Assembly (NCBI RefSeq): GCF_003595175.1
Contig: NZ_CP032419.1
Location: forward strand, 1,178,001-1,242,000
Direction of reading: 5' to 3'
Source: Pseudomonas cavernae
GTDB lineage: Bacteria; Pseudomonadota; Gammaproteobacteria; Pseudomonadales; Pseudomonadaceae
DNA: 64,000 nucleotides
The notes under the pieces were generated by a model that was given only the letters and a program-made list of their open reading frames with translations, was not told the origin of the DNA and ran no database searches. Position 1 is the stretch's first letter, and each line of letters opens with the position of its first letter. This document shows, one piece after another, positions 1 to 7,281 of this stretch. The position numbers and the translations under genes were made by a program.

Positions 1-58
1 GTGGGCGATGTGTCCACGGTGCCGGCAGGGGCGGGGGCGCCAACCGAGGAGCAAAAGT

Positions 59-110
59 GTAGTTCGTCGGGCGGGGTGCAACCCGACATGAGGCATTGCA
101 CCCACCCTAC
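59..110. repeat. Small palindromic intergenic repeat
   Basis: The two ends carry GGGTGCAA and TTGCACCC, framed by GTAG at the left and CCCTAC at the right, so the segment folds into a hairpin. It resembles the short GTAGGGTGG-type palindromes common between pseudomonad genes. Nothing else was recognised in bases 1-273. Confidence 0.5.
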
Positions 111-273
111 GTGCTGGGACATGGAATGTCAGGTGGGGAAGCTCAACTGCCGGGAAATGCCAAAGTGCTCATTGAGCCAGCCGAGTCGTTCGTCGAGGAA
201 CAATAAATCTGCCCCCTTTACTGTCCGTATCGCACGGGCGCCGGCCCGTTTTCAGCGCCGCCCGCACGACCGA

Positions 274-603
274 TCAATCATCGTCATCGCACTTGACCTC
301 CTTCTTGTACTCGTCACGCTTGGCCTCGATCTTGACCTTGCAATCGCCGTCCCAGTATTCGTCTTTCCACCTGCCGCGCGGCCACCAGGCGCCGCGGCCG
401 TTCGGGCATTTGATCTCTTCCTTGTACTCGCCGTCGTCGGACTCGCGTTTGACCCGGCACGGGCCATCCCGGAACTCGTCTTCCCAGTCGTCATCCCGGC
501 CATAGCCACGCTCGTCGCGCCAATGGTCGGCCGCTGCCGGAGTCGGCATGGCGACGCCCATGACGGCGACCAGCAACAGACCAAGAATTGGTTTCACGCT
601 CAT
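274..603 (-). CDS. Small secreted protein with two 25-residue Cys-containing repeats
   Basis: 109 residues. The ATG at 603 is chosen because a GGTGGAG ribosome site lies just upstream and a signal peptide follows directly (hydrophobic core residues about 6-20, cleavage near Ala24-Ala25). A further upstream start would bury the signal. The mature part is very rich in Asp, Glu, Lys and Arg and holds two repeats, residues 42-66 and 81-105. They align without gaps at D-E-aromatic-x-D-G-x-C-[RK]-V-K and E-Y-K-x-E-x-K-C, 14 of 25 positions identical by eye. Each repeat has two Cys 17 residues apart, suggesting one disulfide per repeat in the periplasm. It ends in an acidic DDDD tail. Family not recognised; possibly an envelope or metal-binding protein, but that is speculation. 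Confidence 0.72.
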   Translation of the reverse strand: MSVKPILGLLLVAVMGVAMPTPAAADHWRDERGYGRDDDWEDEFRDGPCRVKRESDDGEYKEEIKCPNGRGAWWPRGRWKDEYWDGDCKVKIEAKRDEYKKEVKCDDDD

Positions 604-824
604 CTCTCCACCTCTGCAATTCTTGCCGCTGCGGGAGGGGCCGAACCTGTTCGCAACCCGCTCCAACTTCTTAGTCATGGCGGTGAACTCGCCCAGCGAT
701 ACGACAACGTTCTCGGGCCGGTTGCTCCGTTAGCAGGGTGAAAAGAGTGGGCTAATCGTCGGGCAGGTTCGCGAGCAGGGCTCGCTCCTACGTGGAGAAG
801 AAAGAGGAAATGAAGGGGACAGAT

Positions 825-1136
825 TTATTTGGCTACCGCCGATGCCGGTTCAATGCTGAATAATTTTTGCTTGAAAAAAGCGGCCTTGATTATTGAAGTA
901 AACATGCAGATGCAGAAATAGTGCTCGTTGCGCTTGGTGTTGAACAAATATTTGGTCAGCTCCAGCTCACCAGAAAGAAGGCGAAACGCTTCTGGTTTTA
1001 CTATTGCCGGCCAAAATTGGTTTCTTGAGCAGATTGAACAGTTGCATCTATATGTCGCAGCACTCAGATCAATGTCTGCCTCAAAGCGAACCGCGCCGCA
1101 ATGACAACTGCCTTTATATTTTTCAGCATTCTTCAC
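825..1136 (-). pseudogene. GFA-family (CENP-V/GFA domain) protein, C-terminally truncated
   Basis: The first about 75 residues match the glutathione-dependent formaldehyde-activating (GFA) zinc fold: C-H-C-G near residues 11-14 and a second Cys cluster C-N-C-S-I-C near 31-36. The family continues after the 'EHYFC' segment with a third zinc-ligand region (usually C-x2-CG) and totals about 130 residues. Here the frame instead runs into an unrelated tail and stops at 103 residues. The 3' end lies beside GGGGACAGATTTATTT, a motif I associate with ends of small repeat elements, so a rearrangement probably removed the true C-terminus. It is likely non-functional. A genuine short variant cannot be excluded. 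Confidence 0.6.
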
Positions 1137-1322
1137 TCCTCACCGAGATTCTCCATGAGGCCTTACGCGAGTCTTGAAGCGCTGAGGAAAGCGTGCCCGC
1201 GCTTTACGAGGTCGCCCTCCACGACCATGTTAGATTCTTTCATAGCCGGATTTTTTCATTTCCGTGACTGTTTCTCCTCAGTGGTTTAACTCCTCAATCG
1301 CGCTTACGACCATCGAGAGAAT

Positions 1323-2336
1323 TCAGCCGTTTCGATAGATATAGCTATATGCGTTAATCGCTGGAACACCACCAAGATGTGCATAGAGAACCTTCGACCC
1401 CGCTGGGAAAAATCCCTTGCGGACGAGATCAATGAGGCCCTGCATGGATTTCCCCTCATAGACCGGGTCCGTCATCATGCCTTCCATGCGAGCGCATAAC
1501 CGAATGGCTGCATTGGTCTCTTCTGATGGAATGCCATAAGCCGGATAGGCGTATTCTTCCCTAAGGATCACATCGTCAGCTGTGATTTCCTGGCTCAGCC
1601 CAACCAGACTGGCCGTATGCTGAGCGATTGCCAACACTTGCGTTCTGGTTTGTTCGGGTGTGGCGGAGGCGTCGATACCAATCACATTGCGAGCACGACC
1701 ATCCTTGGCGAATCCCACCAGCATGCCCGCATGCGTGGAACCGGTCACGGTGCAGACGATAATGTAATCAAATTTGATCCCCATCTTAGCCTCTTGCTCG
1801 CGCACTTCTTCGGCGAAGCCGACATAGCCGAGACCGCCATATTTGTGCACGGACGCACCGGCGGGAATGGCATACGGTTTGCCTCCTTTCGCCTTGACGT
1901 CTTCTAGCGCCCGCTCCCAGCTCTCGCGGATGCCGATATCGAAACCTTCGTCGACGAGTTCAATCTCCGCTCCCATCACGCGGCTCATCAGGATATTCCC
2001 AACCCGGTCGTAGACCGCATCCTGGAATGGCACCCAGCTTTCTTGGACGAGACGGCACTTCATGCCGAGTTTGGCAGCGACAGCCGCAACCTGGCGCGTG
2101 TGGTTTGACTGGACGCCACCGATGGTTACCAGCGTGTCTGCATGCGAGGCAATGGCATCGGGAACGATATATTCCAGCTTGCGGATTTTATTGCCGCCAA
2201 ACGCCAGTCCAGAGTTGCAATCCTCTCGTTTGGCATAGAGCTGGATATTGCCACCGAGGTACTCTGATAGACGATTCAGTTTCTCAATTGGCGTTGGGCC
2301 GAACGTGAGTGGATAGCGTTCAAATTTATCCAGCAT
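1323..2336 (-). CDS. acdS: 1-aminocyclopropane-1-carboxylate (ACC) deaminase
   Basis: 337 residues, the usual AcdS length. PLP enzyme of the tryptophan-synthase-beta-like fold that opens the ring of ACC, the plant ethylene precursor, to 2-oxobutyrate and ammonia. The PLP lysine is Lys50 in GGNKIRKLE. The residues that separate true ACC deaminases from D-cysteine desulfhydrases are kept: Tyr293-Glu294 in DPVYEGKSM and Leu321 in YAHLGG. The N-terminus [11 protein letters not shown] is typical. The gene stands alone, without an adjacent Lrp-type acdR in view, and lies directly beside a run of integron-like cassettes with the same orientation. The typical product is cytoplasmic and associated with plant-colonising bacteria. 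D-cysteine desulfhydrase is the main alternative and is disfavoured by these residues. Confidence 0.9.
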   Translation of the reverse strand: MLDKFERYPLTFGPTPIEKLNRLSEYLGGNIQLYAKREDCNSGLAFGGNKIRKLEYIVPDAIASHADTLVTIGGVQSNHTRQVAAVAAKLGMKCRLVQESWVPFQDAVYDRVGNILMSRVMGAEIELVDEGFDIGIRESWERALEDVKAKGGKPYAIPAGASVHKYGGLGYVGFAEEVREQEAKMGIKFDYIIVCTVTGSTHAGMLVGFAKDGRARNVIGIDASATPEQTRTQVLAIAQHTASLVGLSQEITADDVILREEYAYPAYGIPSEETNAAIRLCARMEGMMTDPVYEGKSMQGLIDLVRKGFFPAGSKVLYAHLGGVPAINAYSYIYRNG

Positions 2337-2443
2337 GATAGTTCTCTCGATTACGCATGAATCATTTTTAGTCTAGCAGGACACGTGAGAGAGTTGCGCG
2401 TCAGCCACCGCTTGAAGGAAGCGCAGAATGAGTGGCTACAAAA

Positions 2444-2520
2444 TCTAGCGCCCCACAGAAACGGCGCGAGGTACAAGCGTCCGGCGACCGAAGGGCGCGA
2501 ATTTGATGTGATTGTTAGAC
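2444..2520 (-). other. attC-like recombination site (one core degenerate)
   Basis: GTTAGAC at 2514-2520 fits the core GTTRRRY and contains the stop codon of the neighbouring cassette gene, as in real cassettes. The opposite end reads TCTAGCG (2444-2450), where the expected AAC is AGC. The 77-bp span contains internal complementary GC-rich segments. This would be the boundary between the cassette array and the acdS segment. The degenerate core lowers confidence. Confidence 0.4.
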
Positions 2521-2832
2521 CTGTGGCTCAAGTAATTCGTGCCCGTATGAGTTATCGATGACACAGACCCGAGTGCCATTTGCATTCCTTTTAAAAACAT
2601 ACGTCGCTTTGCGTTCCATGTCGGGCTGCCCTTTTGCCGTAACAAGAGTCTTAGCCAGAACTAAAGCAGTATCTCCCGCTTCAAGAATTTCCAGGCCGGC
2701 CTGTTTCACCTCAAGAGTATGCTCGAAGTAAGTCGCAATGGCTTCAAACGCTTTTCTGATTTGCTCTTTACCGACGGCATTCTTGCCGGGTTTAACAACC
2801 AAAACAGCATCATCAGCATAGATATCGACCAA
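2515..2832 (-). CDS. SnoaL/DUF4440 (NTF2-like) cassette protein, start uncertain
   Basis: 105 residues from a TTG at 2832. The pattern (YADDAVLV, then a G-x-E-x-I-R-x-A-F helix, then a beta sheet) is that of small NTF2-like, DUF4440/SnoaL proteins, a cone fold used by isomerases, hydrolases and ligand binders. The open frame continues upstream with residues that belong to the family's first helix (ESLINKADTAINQEDFDTL), right up to the next attC site. No ATG or GTG occurs there, so the real start is unclear: a rare start, or an N-terminus lost when the cassette recombined. Substrate unknown. The stop codon lies inside an attC core, which marks this as a gene cassette. Confidence 0.6.
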   Translation of the reverse strand: MVDIYADDAVLVVKPGKNAVGKEQIRKAFEAIATYFEHTLEVKQAGLEILEAGDTALVLAKTLVTAKGQPDMERKATYVFKRNANGTRVCVIDNSYGHELLEPQV

Positions 2833-2928
2833 GGTGTCAAAGTCTTCTTGATTTATGGCTGTATCTGCTTTGTTGATTAGCGACTCTACTGGTGCTGCTG
2901 CATTCTTCGCCTCTATATCTAATGGATT

Positions 2929-3021
2929 GCCTAACGTTTTAGTTAACCGGCAGGCACAAGACGCGAAAATAGGCGAAGCCGCCGCGCCTTGTAGACTGTC
3001 CGATTGAGCGAGGGGTTAGGT
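2929..3021 (-). other. attC site of cassette 2
   Basis: GCCTAAC at 2929-2935 and GTTAGGT at 3015-3021 are matching attC core sites (RYYYAAC / GTTRRRY) 93 bp end to end. The outer core overlaps the stop codon of the gene at 3016-3450. Both cores fit the consensus, making this the best attC in the window. Confidence 0.7.
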
Positions 3022-3450
3022 TCTTCGTATGGGAGGTGATGAATATATTGTTGAGGGGTGTTCATGAACAATGACATAAGTATCGCCTCTTTTTTCCCAA
3101 ACTTCTGAGATGCGTGCGTCAATTTCATGACCGGTTCCATCAGCAAAGCCATAACTTAGGTGAAATGGGTAGTTTGTAACAACGACGTTTCCGTTGCATA
3201 GGATTTTAAAATTAATTGGACCTGTGCGACAAACATTGATGGCTGCTAATTCTGGATATATCGTACTGCGCATGCGTGAGAAATTTTGAAAACCCTCAAT
3301 AGGTGGGAGGGTGTCATAAATTTGTACATCAGCGTCTGGAGCGTAAAGCTTTGACAAGGCTTCATAATTAGGTCGTCCGGTTTCGCTAGACCACGCTAAA
3401 CAGAAGCCATCTACACGGTTTTCCCATTCTTGGATGTCTATTGAGCGCAT
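3016..3450 (-). CDS. SnoaL-like / NTF2-fold cassette protein
   Basis: 144 residues. The architecture (long N-terminal helix, 'YAPDADVQIYDTLPP', a central sheet, then 'SEVWEKRGDTYVIVHEHPST') is that of SnoaL-like nuclear-transport-factor-2 proteins, many of which are annotated as ketosteroid-isomerase-like. No signal peptide, so probably cytoplasmic. The gene ends inside one attC core and starts 10 bp from the next, leaving no room for its own transcription unit. That is the typical compact layout of an integron cassette. Ligand or reaction cannot be assigned. Its GC content is visibly lower than the alginate genes, consistent with transfer. Confidence 0.75.
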   Translation of the reverse strand: MRSIDIQEWENRVDGFCLAWSSETGRPNYEALSKLYAPDADVQIYDTLPPIEGFQNFSRMRSTIYPELAAINVCRTGPINFKILCNGNVVVTNYPFHLSYGFADGTGHEIDARISEVWEKRGDTYVIVHEHPSTIYSSPPIRRT

Positions 3451-3459
3451 ATTTATTGA

Positions 3460-3535
3460 ACCTAACGATTAGGTTAAGAGGTCGCGGTACGCGGTCCCAG
3501 AGAGCAAAGCGAACGGCTTGAGCGAATAGTTATAT
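3460..3535 (-). other. attC site of cassette 3 (76 bp)
   Basis: ACCTAAC at 3460-3466 fits RYYYAAC. The opposite end GTTATAT (3529-3535) is a relaxed GTTRRRY. The interior (AGGTTAAG, CGGTCCCAG, AAGCGAACG) is nearly the same as in the site at 4553-4629, so the two sites belong to one attC family. Confidence 0.62.
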
Positions 3536-3565
3536 TCTTTGTCGAGCGCTCGCTGATAACCCCCA

Positions 3566-3937
3566 TTAATTTGCTCTTAGTCTGACGTGCATATAGGGCT
3601 TAGCCTGAGAAAAAAGAGATCTGGCTTGCTCATGTGTTTCTCTGTATGCATTTATTTTTATGTCTACTTTCTTTTCGTATTGACCATATTGGGTTAAGCA
3701 AATGCTAATGAGTTTTGAGAGGGTATTATTGTCGATTTTATTTGCTTCATAAATGTTAATAATTGCATCGCCTGGCTTTCCTGCGACCTTTAGGTATGCA
3801 CAGTCCTTTTTTTCTTCACAGAGGCCCGATACCACCAGCTCATCGATAAGCTTTCCCCCAATATCATGTGCTTCCTCTGGGTATGGATATACGCAGCCAG
3901 CTAACAGCAGAGGAAAGAGTATATAAAATGCTTTCAT
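3566..3937 (-). CDS. Hypothetical lipoprotein in a gene cassette
   Basis: 123 residues with a lipoprotein signal (MKAFYILFPLLLAGC, lipobox LAGC, lipid-accepting Cys15). The mature protein has two more Cys in C-E-E-K-K-D-C and no family that I recognise. It is probably anchored to the outer or inner membrane facing the periplasm. The gene sits between two attC-like sites, on the same strand as its neighbours. Secreted and lipoprotein genes are common cargo of chromosomal integron cassettes. Function unknown. Confidence 0.68.
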   Translation of the reverse strand: MKAFYILFPLLLAGCVYPYPEEAHDIGGKLIDELVVSGLCEEKKDCAYLKVAGKPGDAIINIYEANKIDNNTLSKLISICLTQYGQYEKKVDIKINAYRETHEQARSLFSQAKPYMHVRLRAN

Positions 3938-3957
3938 TTGGATCCGAGTAATTAAGG

Positions 3958-4020
3958 GTATAACGCTTGAGTTAAGGCCGCGACCCGTCAGGGACGTCGG
4001 CCTTCAACGAATTGTTGGGC
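3958..4020 (-). other. attC-like site of cassette 4 (63 bp)
   Basis: GTATAAC (3958-3964) and GTTGGGC (4014-4020) delimit a short imperfect inverted repeat whose inner arms GGCCGCGACCCG and CGTCGGCC can pair. The first core deviates from RYYYAAC at one position. It lies between the genes at 3566 and 4035. Confidence 0.52.
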
Positions 4021-4034
4021 ACCTACCGCACCGA

Positions 4035-4481
4035 TTACTCTCGGATTTCTGGCTCGACGAGTTTCGCAAGTAGCATGAGTGATTGCTGCCACCCGAGGTA
4101 GCACGCTTCTACAGGTATTACCTCGGGAAGACCTTCCTGTACGATATTTAGTTCAGTTCCGCAGGACACCGCTTTCAGGGTGACTGTCGTTTGCATGACT
4201 CCTGAAAGATTAGGATCGTCGAATTTGTCGGTATAGCGAATCAGTTCGTTCTGCACCAGCTCAAGATATTCACCTCCAAAGGAGTGGCTCTGTTCAGTGG
4301 TGAAGTTTGTGAATGACATTTTGTAAGTACCGCCAACTCTGGCCTCCATGTGATGAACCTTGCCAGTAAATCCGTTCGGCGGAAGCCACTTCGCCATTGC
4401 ATCGGAATTGAGGAAGGCACGGTAGACACGTTCTGGCGGTGCACTCAAAACGCGATGAAGACGTACTGTATTGGTAGCCAT
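4035..4481 (-). CDS. SRPBCC / AHSA1-family protein
   Basis: 148 residues from the ATG at 4481, preferred over one five codons upstream because GGAG lies about 9 bases before it. The sequence 'RVLSAPPERVYRAFLNSDAMAKWLPP' and the C-terminal 'GWQQSLMLLAKLVEPE' are characteristic of the AHSA1/Bet v1-like (START-related) SRPBCC fold, a hydrophobic-ligand binding cavity. Members are often called polyketide cyclase or activator of HSP90 ATPase by similarity only. No signal peptide. It is another single-gene cassette flanked by attC-like sites. Ligand unknown. Confidence 0.78.
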   Translation of the reverse strand: MATNTVRLHRVLSAPPERVYRAFLNSDAMAKWLPPNGFTGKVHHMEARVGGTYKMSFTNFTTEQSHSFGGEYLELVQNELIRYTDKFDDPNLSGVMQTTVTLKAVSCGTELNIVQEGLPEVIPVEACYLGWQQSLMLLAKLVEPEIRE

Positions 4482-4552
4482 GCCATTTCTCTCCATTCCT
4501 TGTTGAATTTCTATGTATGTTCCTGCAAGGCTCTTCGATAGTGCTCGCAGGT

Positions 4553-4629
4553 GCCCAGCGTTTAGGTTAAGGGGCCGGCTTTAGCCGGTCCCAGTAAGCG
4601 AAGCGAACGATTTGAGCGCCGAGTTAGAA
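4553..4629 (-). other. attC-like site of cassette 5 with mutated core
   Basis: The interior (AGGTTAAG, GGTCCCAG, AAGCGAACG) closely matches the site at 3460-3535. The outer core reads GCCCAGC (4553-4559), with AGC where AAC is expected, and the other end GTTAGAA misses the final pyrimidine. This is clearly the same family, but possibly crippled for recombination. Confidence 0.52.
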
Positions 4630-4658
4630 TGAGACTTATAACATTCAGGGTGACACAT

Positions 4659-5012
4659 CTAAAATACTGGAAAACTAGATTCATCTTCATATATAAAAGG
4701 GGCGATTGAAATGGATCGTATTTTCTCTGGTTCGCTACCGCCTATTCCTGCGCAGTTAGAGAAAAAATAAAGCTTACCAGAAGCTCCAAGGCTCAGATGT
4801 TTTTCAAATTCATTCTCTGGGTGCAATGGGTGGAAGTAATTTTGGTATTGCACGTATTCCCCAACTCTCCCTAGTACATTGTAGACGGATCGCTCAATAG
4901 AGTCGTTTATTCCAAAATGTGTTAGTTCGCCGGCTTCTGTTTTTCTAATGACGACCCAGAGTTTTGCGGACCGGGTAACCCGGTATCTGTTATCGCCGAC
5001 TGGAACGTGCAT
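4659..5012 (-). CDS. Hypothetical cassette protein
   Basis: 117 residues; no signal peptide or membrane segment, and no family recognised. It is moderately rich in aromatic residues (VQYQNYFHPLHP, IAPFIYEDES) and has one Cys. The ATG at 5012 is preceded by a weak AGGAGTTA-like site (ACAGGAGTTAATC). It is the cassette nearest the array edge. Its 5' region holds a pair of matching palindromes that could be operators. Confidence 0.55.
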   Translation of the reverse strand: MHVPVGDNRYRVTRSAKLWVVIRKTEAGELTHFGINDSIERSVYNVLGRVGEYVQYQNYFHPLHPENEFEKHLSLGASGKLYFFSNCAGIGGSEPEKIRSISIAPFIYEDESSFPVF

Positions 5013-5041
5013 GATTAACTCCTGTATCTAACTATAAATAG

Positions 5042-5077
5042 ACACCACATGGTGTGTTTAAACGCACCAGTTGGTGC
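5042..5077. promoter_or_regulatory. Twin palindromes, possible operator pair
   Basis: ACACCA-CA-TGGTGT (5042-5055) and GCACCA-GT-TGGTGC (5064-5077) share the dyad CACCA-N2-TGGTG. Their centres are 22 bp apart, about two helical turns, and they lie 30-65 bp upstream of the gene ending at 4659. The spacing suggests two dimers of one repressor on the same DNA face. The second overlaps the attC-like core that follows. Confidence 0.4.
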
Positions 5078-5157
5078 ATAACATTCCTTGTCATCTCTGG
5101 CGCTCCCTGCCTAACCCGCGATTTCCAGTGTAGTACTGGTGTGTTCGGGCGTTATGC
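5076..5157 (-). other. attC-like site at the array edge
   Basis: GCATAAC (5076-5082) and GTTATGC (5151-5157) are exact inverse copies. With flanks they form the 10-bp pair GGTGCATAAC (5073-5082) / GTTATGCACC (5151-5160). A second GCCTAAC core lies inside at 5109-5115. No integrase gene lies beyond it, only a chromosomal-looking dehydrogenase gene, so the site could be the last attC of an array or a relic of attI. Confidence 0.5.
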
Positions 5158-5258
5158 ACCCTAAATGGCCAGCCCTGGCTGCCGAATTAGGGCTGGCAGC
5201 AGTCCGGTCGACGCTAGTGTTTGGCCATCGCGCTGTCCACCGGGCATCCGGGCGGGGA

Positions 5259-6089
5259 TCAGAGCCGCCGATCCAAGCCGAAGCGCTTCTTCAGCACGGC
5301 TTCCAGCACGGCCTTGGGCAGCAGTGCGGCGAGCAGCGGCATGGCGCGGCTGCCGTTGCCGAGGCGCAGCAGGCGTGGGCGTTTGTGGCGCTGCACGGCT
5401 GCGAGCAGGTCGCGGGCGAAGTCGCTGGCGGGGGTGGGGTGGTCTTGCGAGGCGTTGGCGCGGGCGCGGATGCCGGCGCGGATCGGCCACCAGGGCGAGT
5501 CTTCGCTGAGCAGTTGTTCGGCCTCGCGGCTGGCGTTGTTGCCGAAGCTCGACTCTATGGCGCCGGGCTGCACTTCCATGACGTCGATGGCGAACGGCGC
5601 CAGTTCCAGACGCAGGGCGTCGGACAGCGCGTGGACCGCCGCTTTCGAGGCGCAGTAGGCGCCGGCGAAGGGGGTGACGAGGATGCCGGAGACGCTGCCG
5701 ATATTCACCACCAGGCCGCGCTTGGCGCGCAGCAGCGGGAACAGCGCGCGGGTCAGGCCGATCACGGCGAACACGTTGGTTTCGAACTGGCGGCGCAGGG
5801 CGTCGGCGCCGCCATCCAGCAGCGGGCCCATGGCACCGTAGCCGGCGTTGTTGATCAGCACGTCGAGGCCGCCGGCCTCGCGTTGCAGGCGCTCGGCCAG
5901 TTGGCTGACGGCGACGGCGTCGTTGACGTCCAGTTGCACGCCGACGAAGCCGGCGGCATTCAGGGCGGCGACGTCCTCGGTTCTGCGCGCGCTGGCCCAG
6001 ACTTCGTAGCCGGCGCCCTGGAAGGCGTCGGCGAGGGCGCGGCCGATGCCGCTGGAGCAACCGGTGATCAGGGCGATGGGTTGGGGCAT
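5259..6089 (-). CDS. Short-chain dehydrogenase/reductase
   Basis: 276 residues, classical SDR. The nucleotide-binding TGCSSGIG lies at 9-16, NNAG at 80-83, catalytic Ser132 in NIGSVSG, and the Y-x3-K pair Tyr145/Lys149 in YCASK. It is an NAD(P)-dependent oxidoreductase of the cytoplasm. The Arg residues after the first strand (ASARR) hint at NADP(H) preference. The C-terminal extension beyond residue 190, with the SPWWPIRAGI segment, resembles SDRs annotated as retinol/steroid or oxidoreductase-like, but the substrate cannot be read. It is a monocistronic gene between the cassette array and a repeat-filled spacer. Confidence 0.88.
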   Translation of the reverse strand: MPQPIALITGCSSGIGRALADAFQGAGYEVWASARRTEDVAALNAAGFVGVQLDVNDAVAVSQLAERLQREAGGLDVLINNAGYGAMGPLLDGGADALRRQFETNVFAVIGLTRALFPLLRAKRGLVVNIGSVSGILVTPFAGAYCASKAAVHALSDALRLELAPFAIDVMEVQPGAIESSFGNNASREAEQLLSEDSPWWPIRAGIRARANASQDHPTPASDFARDLLAAVQRHKRPRLLRLGNGSRAMPLLAALLPKAVLEAVLKKRFGLDRRL

Positions 6090-6168
6090 GGGCGATCCTT
6101 GGCGAAGAGCTGGTTATGGATTTCTAACGTTTACCTTTTGGGGGATAGGCATGGTGCGCGTGATGCGG

Positions 6169-6337
6169 CCCTCTCCCCCGGCCCCTCTCCCATAAATGGG
6201 CGAGGGGAGCAAAGCAGATGCCTGCGGTGGTAGGGGTGGGTTAGCCGTAGGCGTAACCCGCCAAGCCTGCCGGACGCCGGACTCCCGGGCAACAACGCCG
6301 GTGGGTTACGCCGCTACGCGGCTAACCCGCCCTACAA
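6169..6337. repeat. Two palindromic repeat families in the spacer
   Basis: The spacer 6090-6439 holds no gene. Bases 6169-6209 are one copy of the CCCTCTCCC...CCATnnATGGG...GAGGGG family seen throughout the window. Bases 6230-6337 are a second family whose arms read GGTGGGTTAGCCGtag and GCGGCTAACCCGCCC around an inner CGTAACCC/GGGTTACG pair. Both fold into hairpins and resemble REP-type elements. Confidence 0.65.
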
Positions 6338-6439
6338 AAGCGCTGCTCAACACTTAAAAAGGAGAGGGCGCTGTCCGGGCGCAGGGCTTGGCTCCGCACC
6401 GCCGTGCTCCCCTCGTCCGTTTCTGGGAGCGAGCCCGCT

Positions 6440-6904
6440 TCAATCGGCAAAGCTGCCCTGCAGGCGTTCGGCGCGGAATTCCAGGGTGGCCGGGCGGTAG
6501 CCGGGGCGCAGCGGTGGCAGCGGCAGGCAGTCGTGCCAGCTGGCGCCGGGCAGCAGTTCGCCGGGGCCGCGGTAGCGCGGGGCATCGTAGAGGGTTTCCG
6601 CCAGGTTGACGCTGTCGCCCGGCGCATAAGCGGCGACTTTCCAGCGCAGTTCCTGCAGCGGTGTGCGGCTGCCGTTCTTCAGGCTGAGCGCCAGCGGGCG
6701 GTCGGCCGGGCACTGCTCGGGGGCGTAGACGAGGCGCAGTTCGAGGTGGGCCAGTTGGCGGGCTTCGCGCTGGTCGAGCCAGTACATCCAGGCGCCGATC
6801 AGCAGCAGGCCGATCAGCGCGGCACCGGAAATCGGCATGGCCTTGGCCGGATAGCGGATCAGCAGGATCAGCCAGGTGAGGACGAGCAGGGCGCCGATCA
6901 GCAT
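6440..6904 (-). CDS. Small two-helix inner-membrane protein
   Basis: 154 residues from the ATG at 6904, chosen because AGGAAA precedes it and a hydrophobic segment follows at once. Two membrane helices are evident (about residues 1-17 and 24-42). A soluble domain of about 110 residues follows, with 'PLALSLKNGSRTPLQELRWKVAAY', which reads like a beta-sandwich. Such proteins are often mislabelled multidrug transporters, but this is too small to be one. It lies downstream of algA copy 1, separated by 377 bp with repeats, so it need not be part of the alginate operon. Function unknown. Confidence 0.65.
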   Translation of the reverse strand: MLIGALLVLTWLILLIRYPAKAMPISGAALIGLLLIGAWMYWLDQREARQLAHLELRLVYAPEQCPADRPLALSLKNGSRTPLQELRWKVAAYAPGDSVNLAETLYDAPRYRGPGELLPGASWHDCLPLPPLRPGYRPATLEFRAERLQGSFAD

Positions 6905-7281
6905 GGCGGGTTTCCTGCCGGGGATGCGAAGGGATGCATGGACGGGCCTCCTGCCTGGGGGAGGTTTCATCCTAGAGGGGCGTGCGGGGCGAGGAAAGCC
7001 CCGCGCCCGGCTGCGGAGCACGGCCAGTCCCTGGCCCGCCTGCGATTCGGGGCCGCTAGCGCGGATACAGTCCGCCCCCGGATTGCCTCCGGGCTGCCGG
7101 GTCCCCAGCTTCGCGGGGCGACGGTGGGGGCGCAGAGCGTCCCGTTACCCCCCGTCACTGCCGCGAAGGCGGGAGTCCAGAGCACCTGCGCGAGGGCCAG
7201 GACTGGCGCGCAGGGGTGGAATCCCCCCCTTGCACCAGCACATGGGATCTACCTGACAGGCGCGGCGCCCGCCGGCAAGGT
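6905..7281. other. Gene-free spacer after algA copy 1
   Basis: No convincing coding sequence. Around 7140-7200 it contains a GTCACTGCCGCGAAGGCGGG-type segment, a widespread bacterial intergenic repeat. No clear T-tailed terminator for the alginate operon was seen, so where copy 1 transcription ends is not obvious. Confidence 0.4.

Noticed and set aside
1..741. Long plus-strand frame over the secreted protein gene
   Set aside because: Opposite-strand shadow: no ribosome site, odd composition, and it covers the minus-strand gene with a clear signal peptide and repeats.
1229..1290. GTTAGAT and GTTTAAC near 1229-1290 as another attC
   Set aside because: The two cores are in the wrong order for the orientation of the array and no complementary interior was seen.
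6230..6337. Possible CRISPR or rRNA-like structure in repeat-rich spacers
   Set aside because: Units are palindromic and irregularly spaced with no unique spacers of constant length; no cas genes, rRNA or tRNA features seen.
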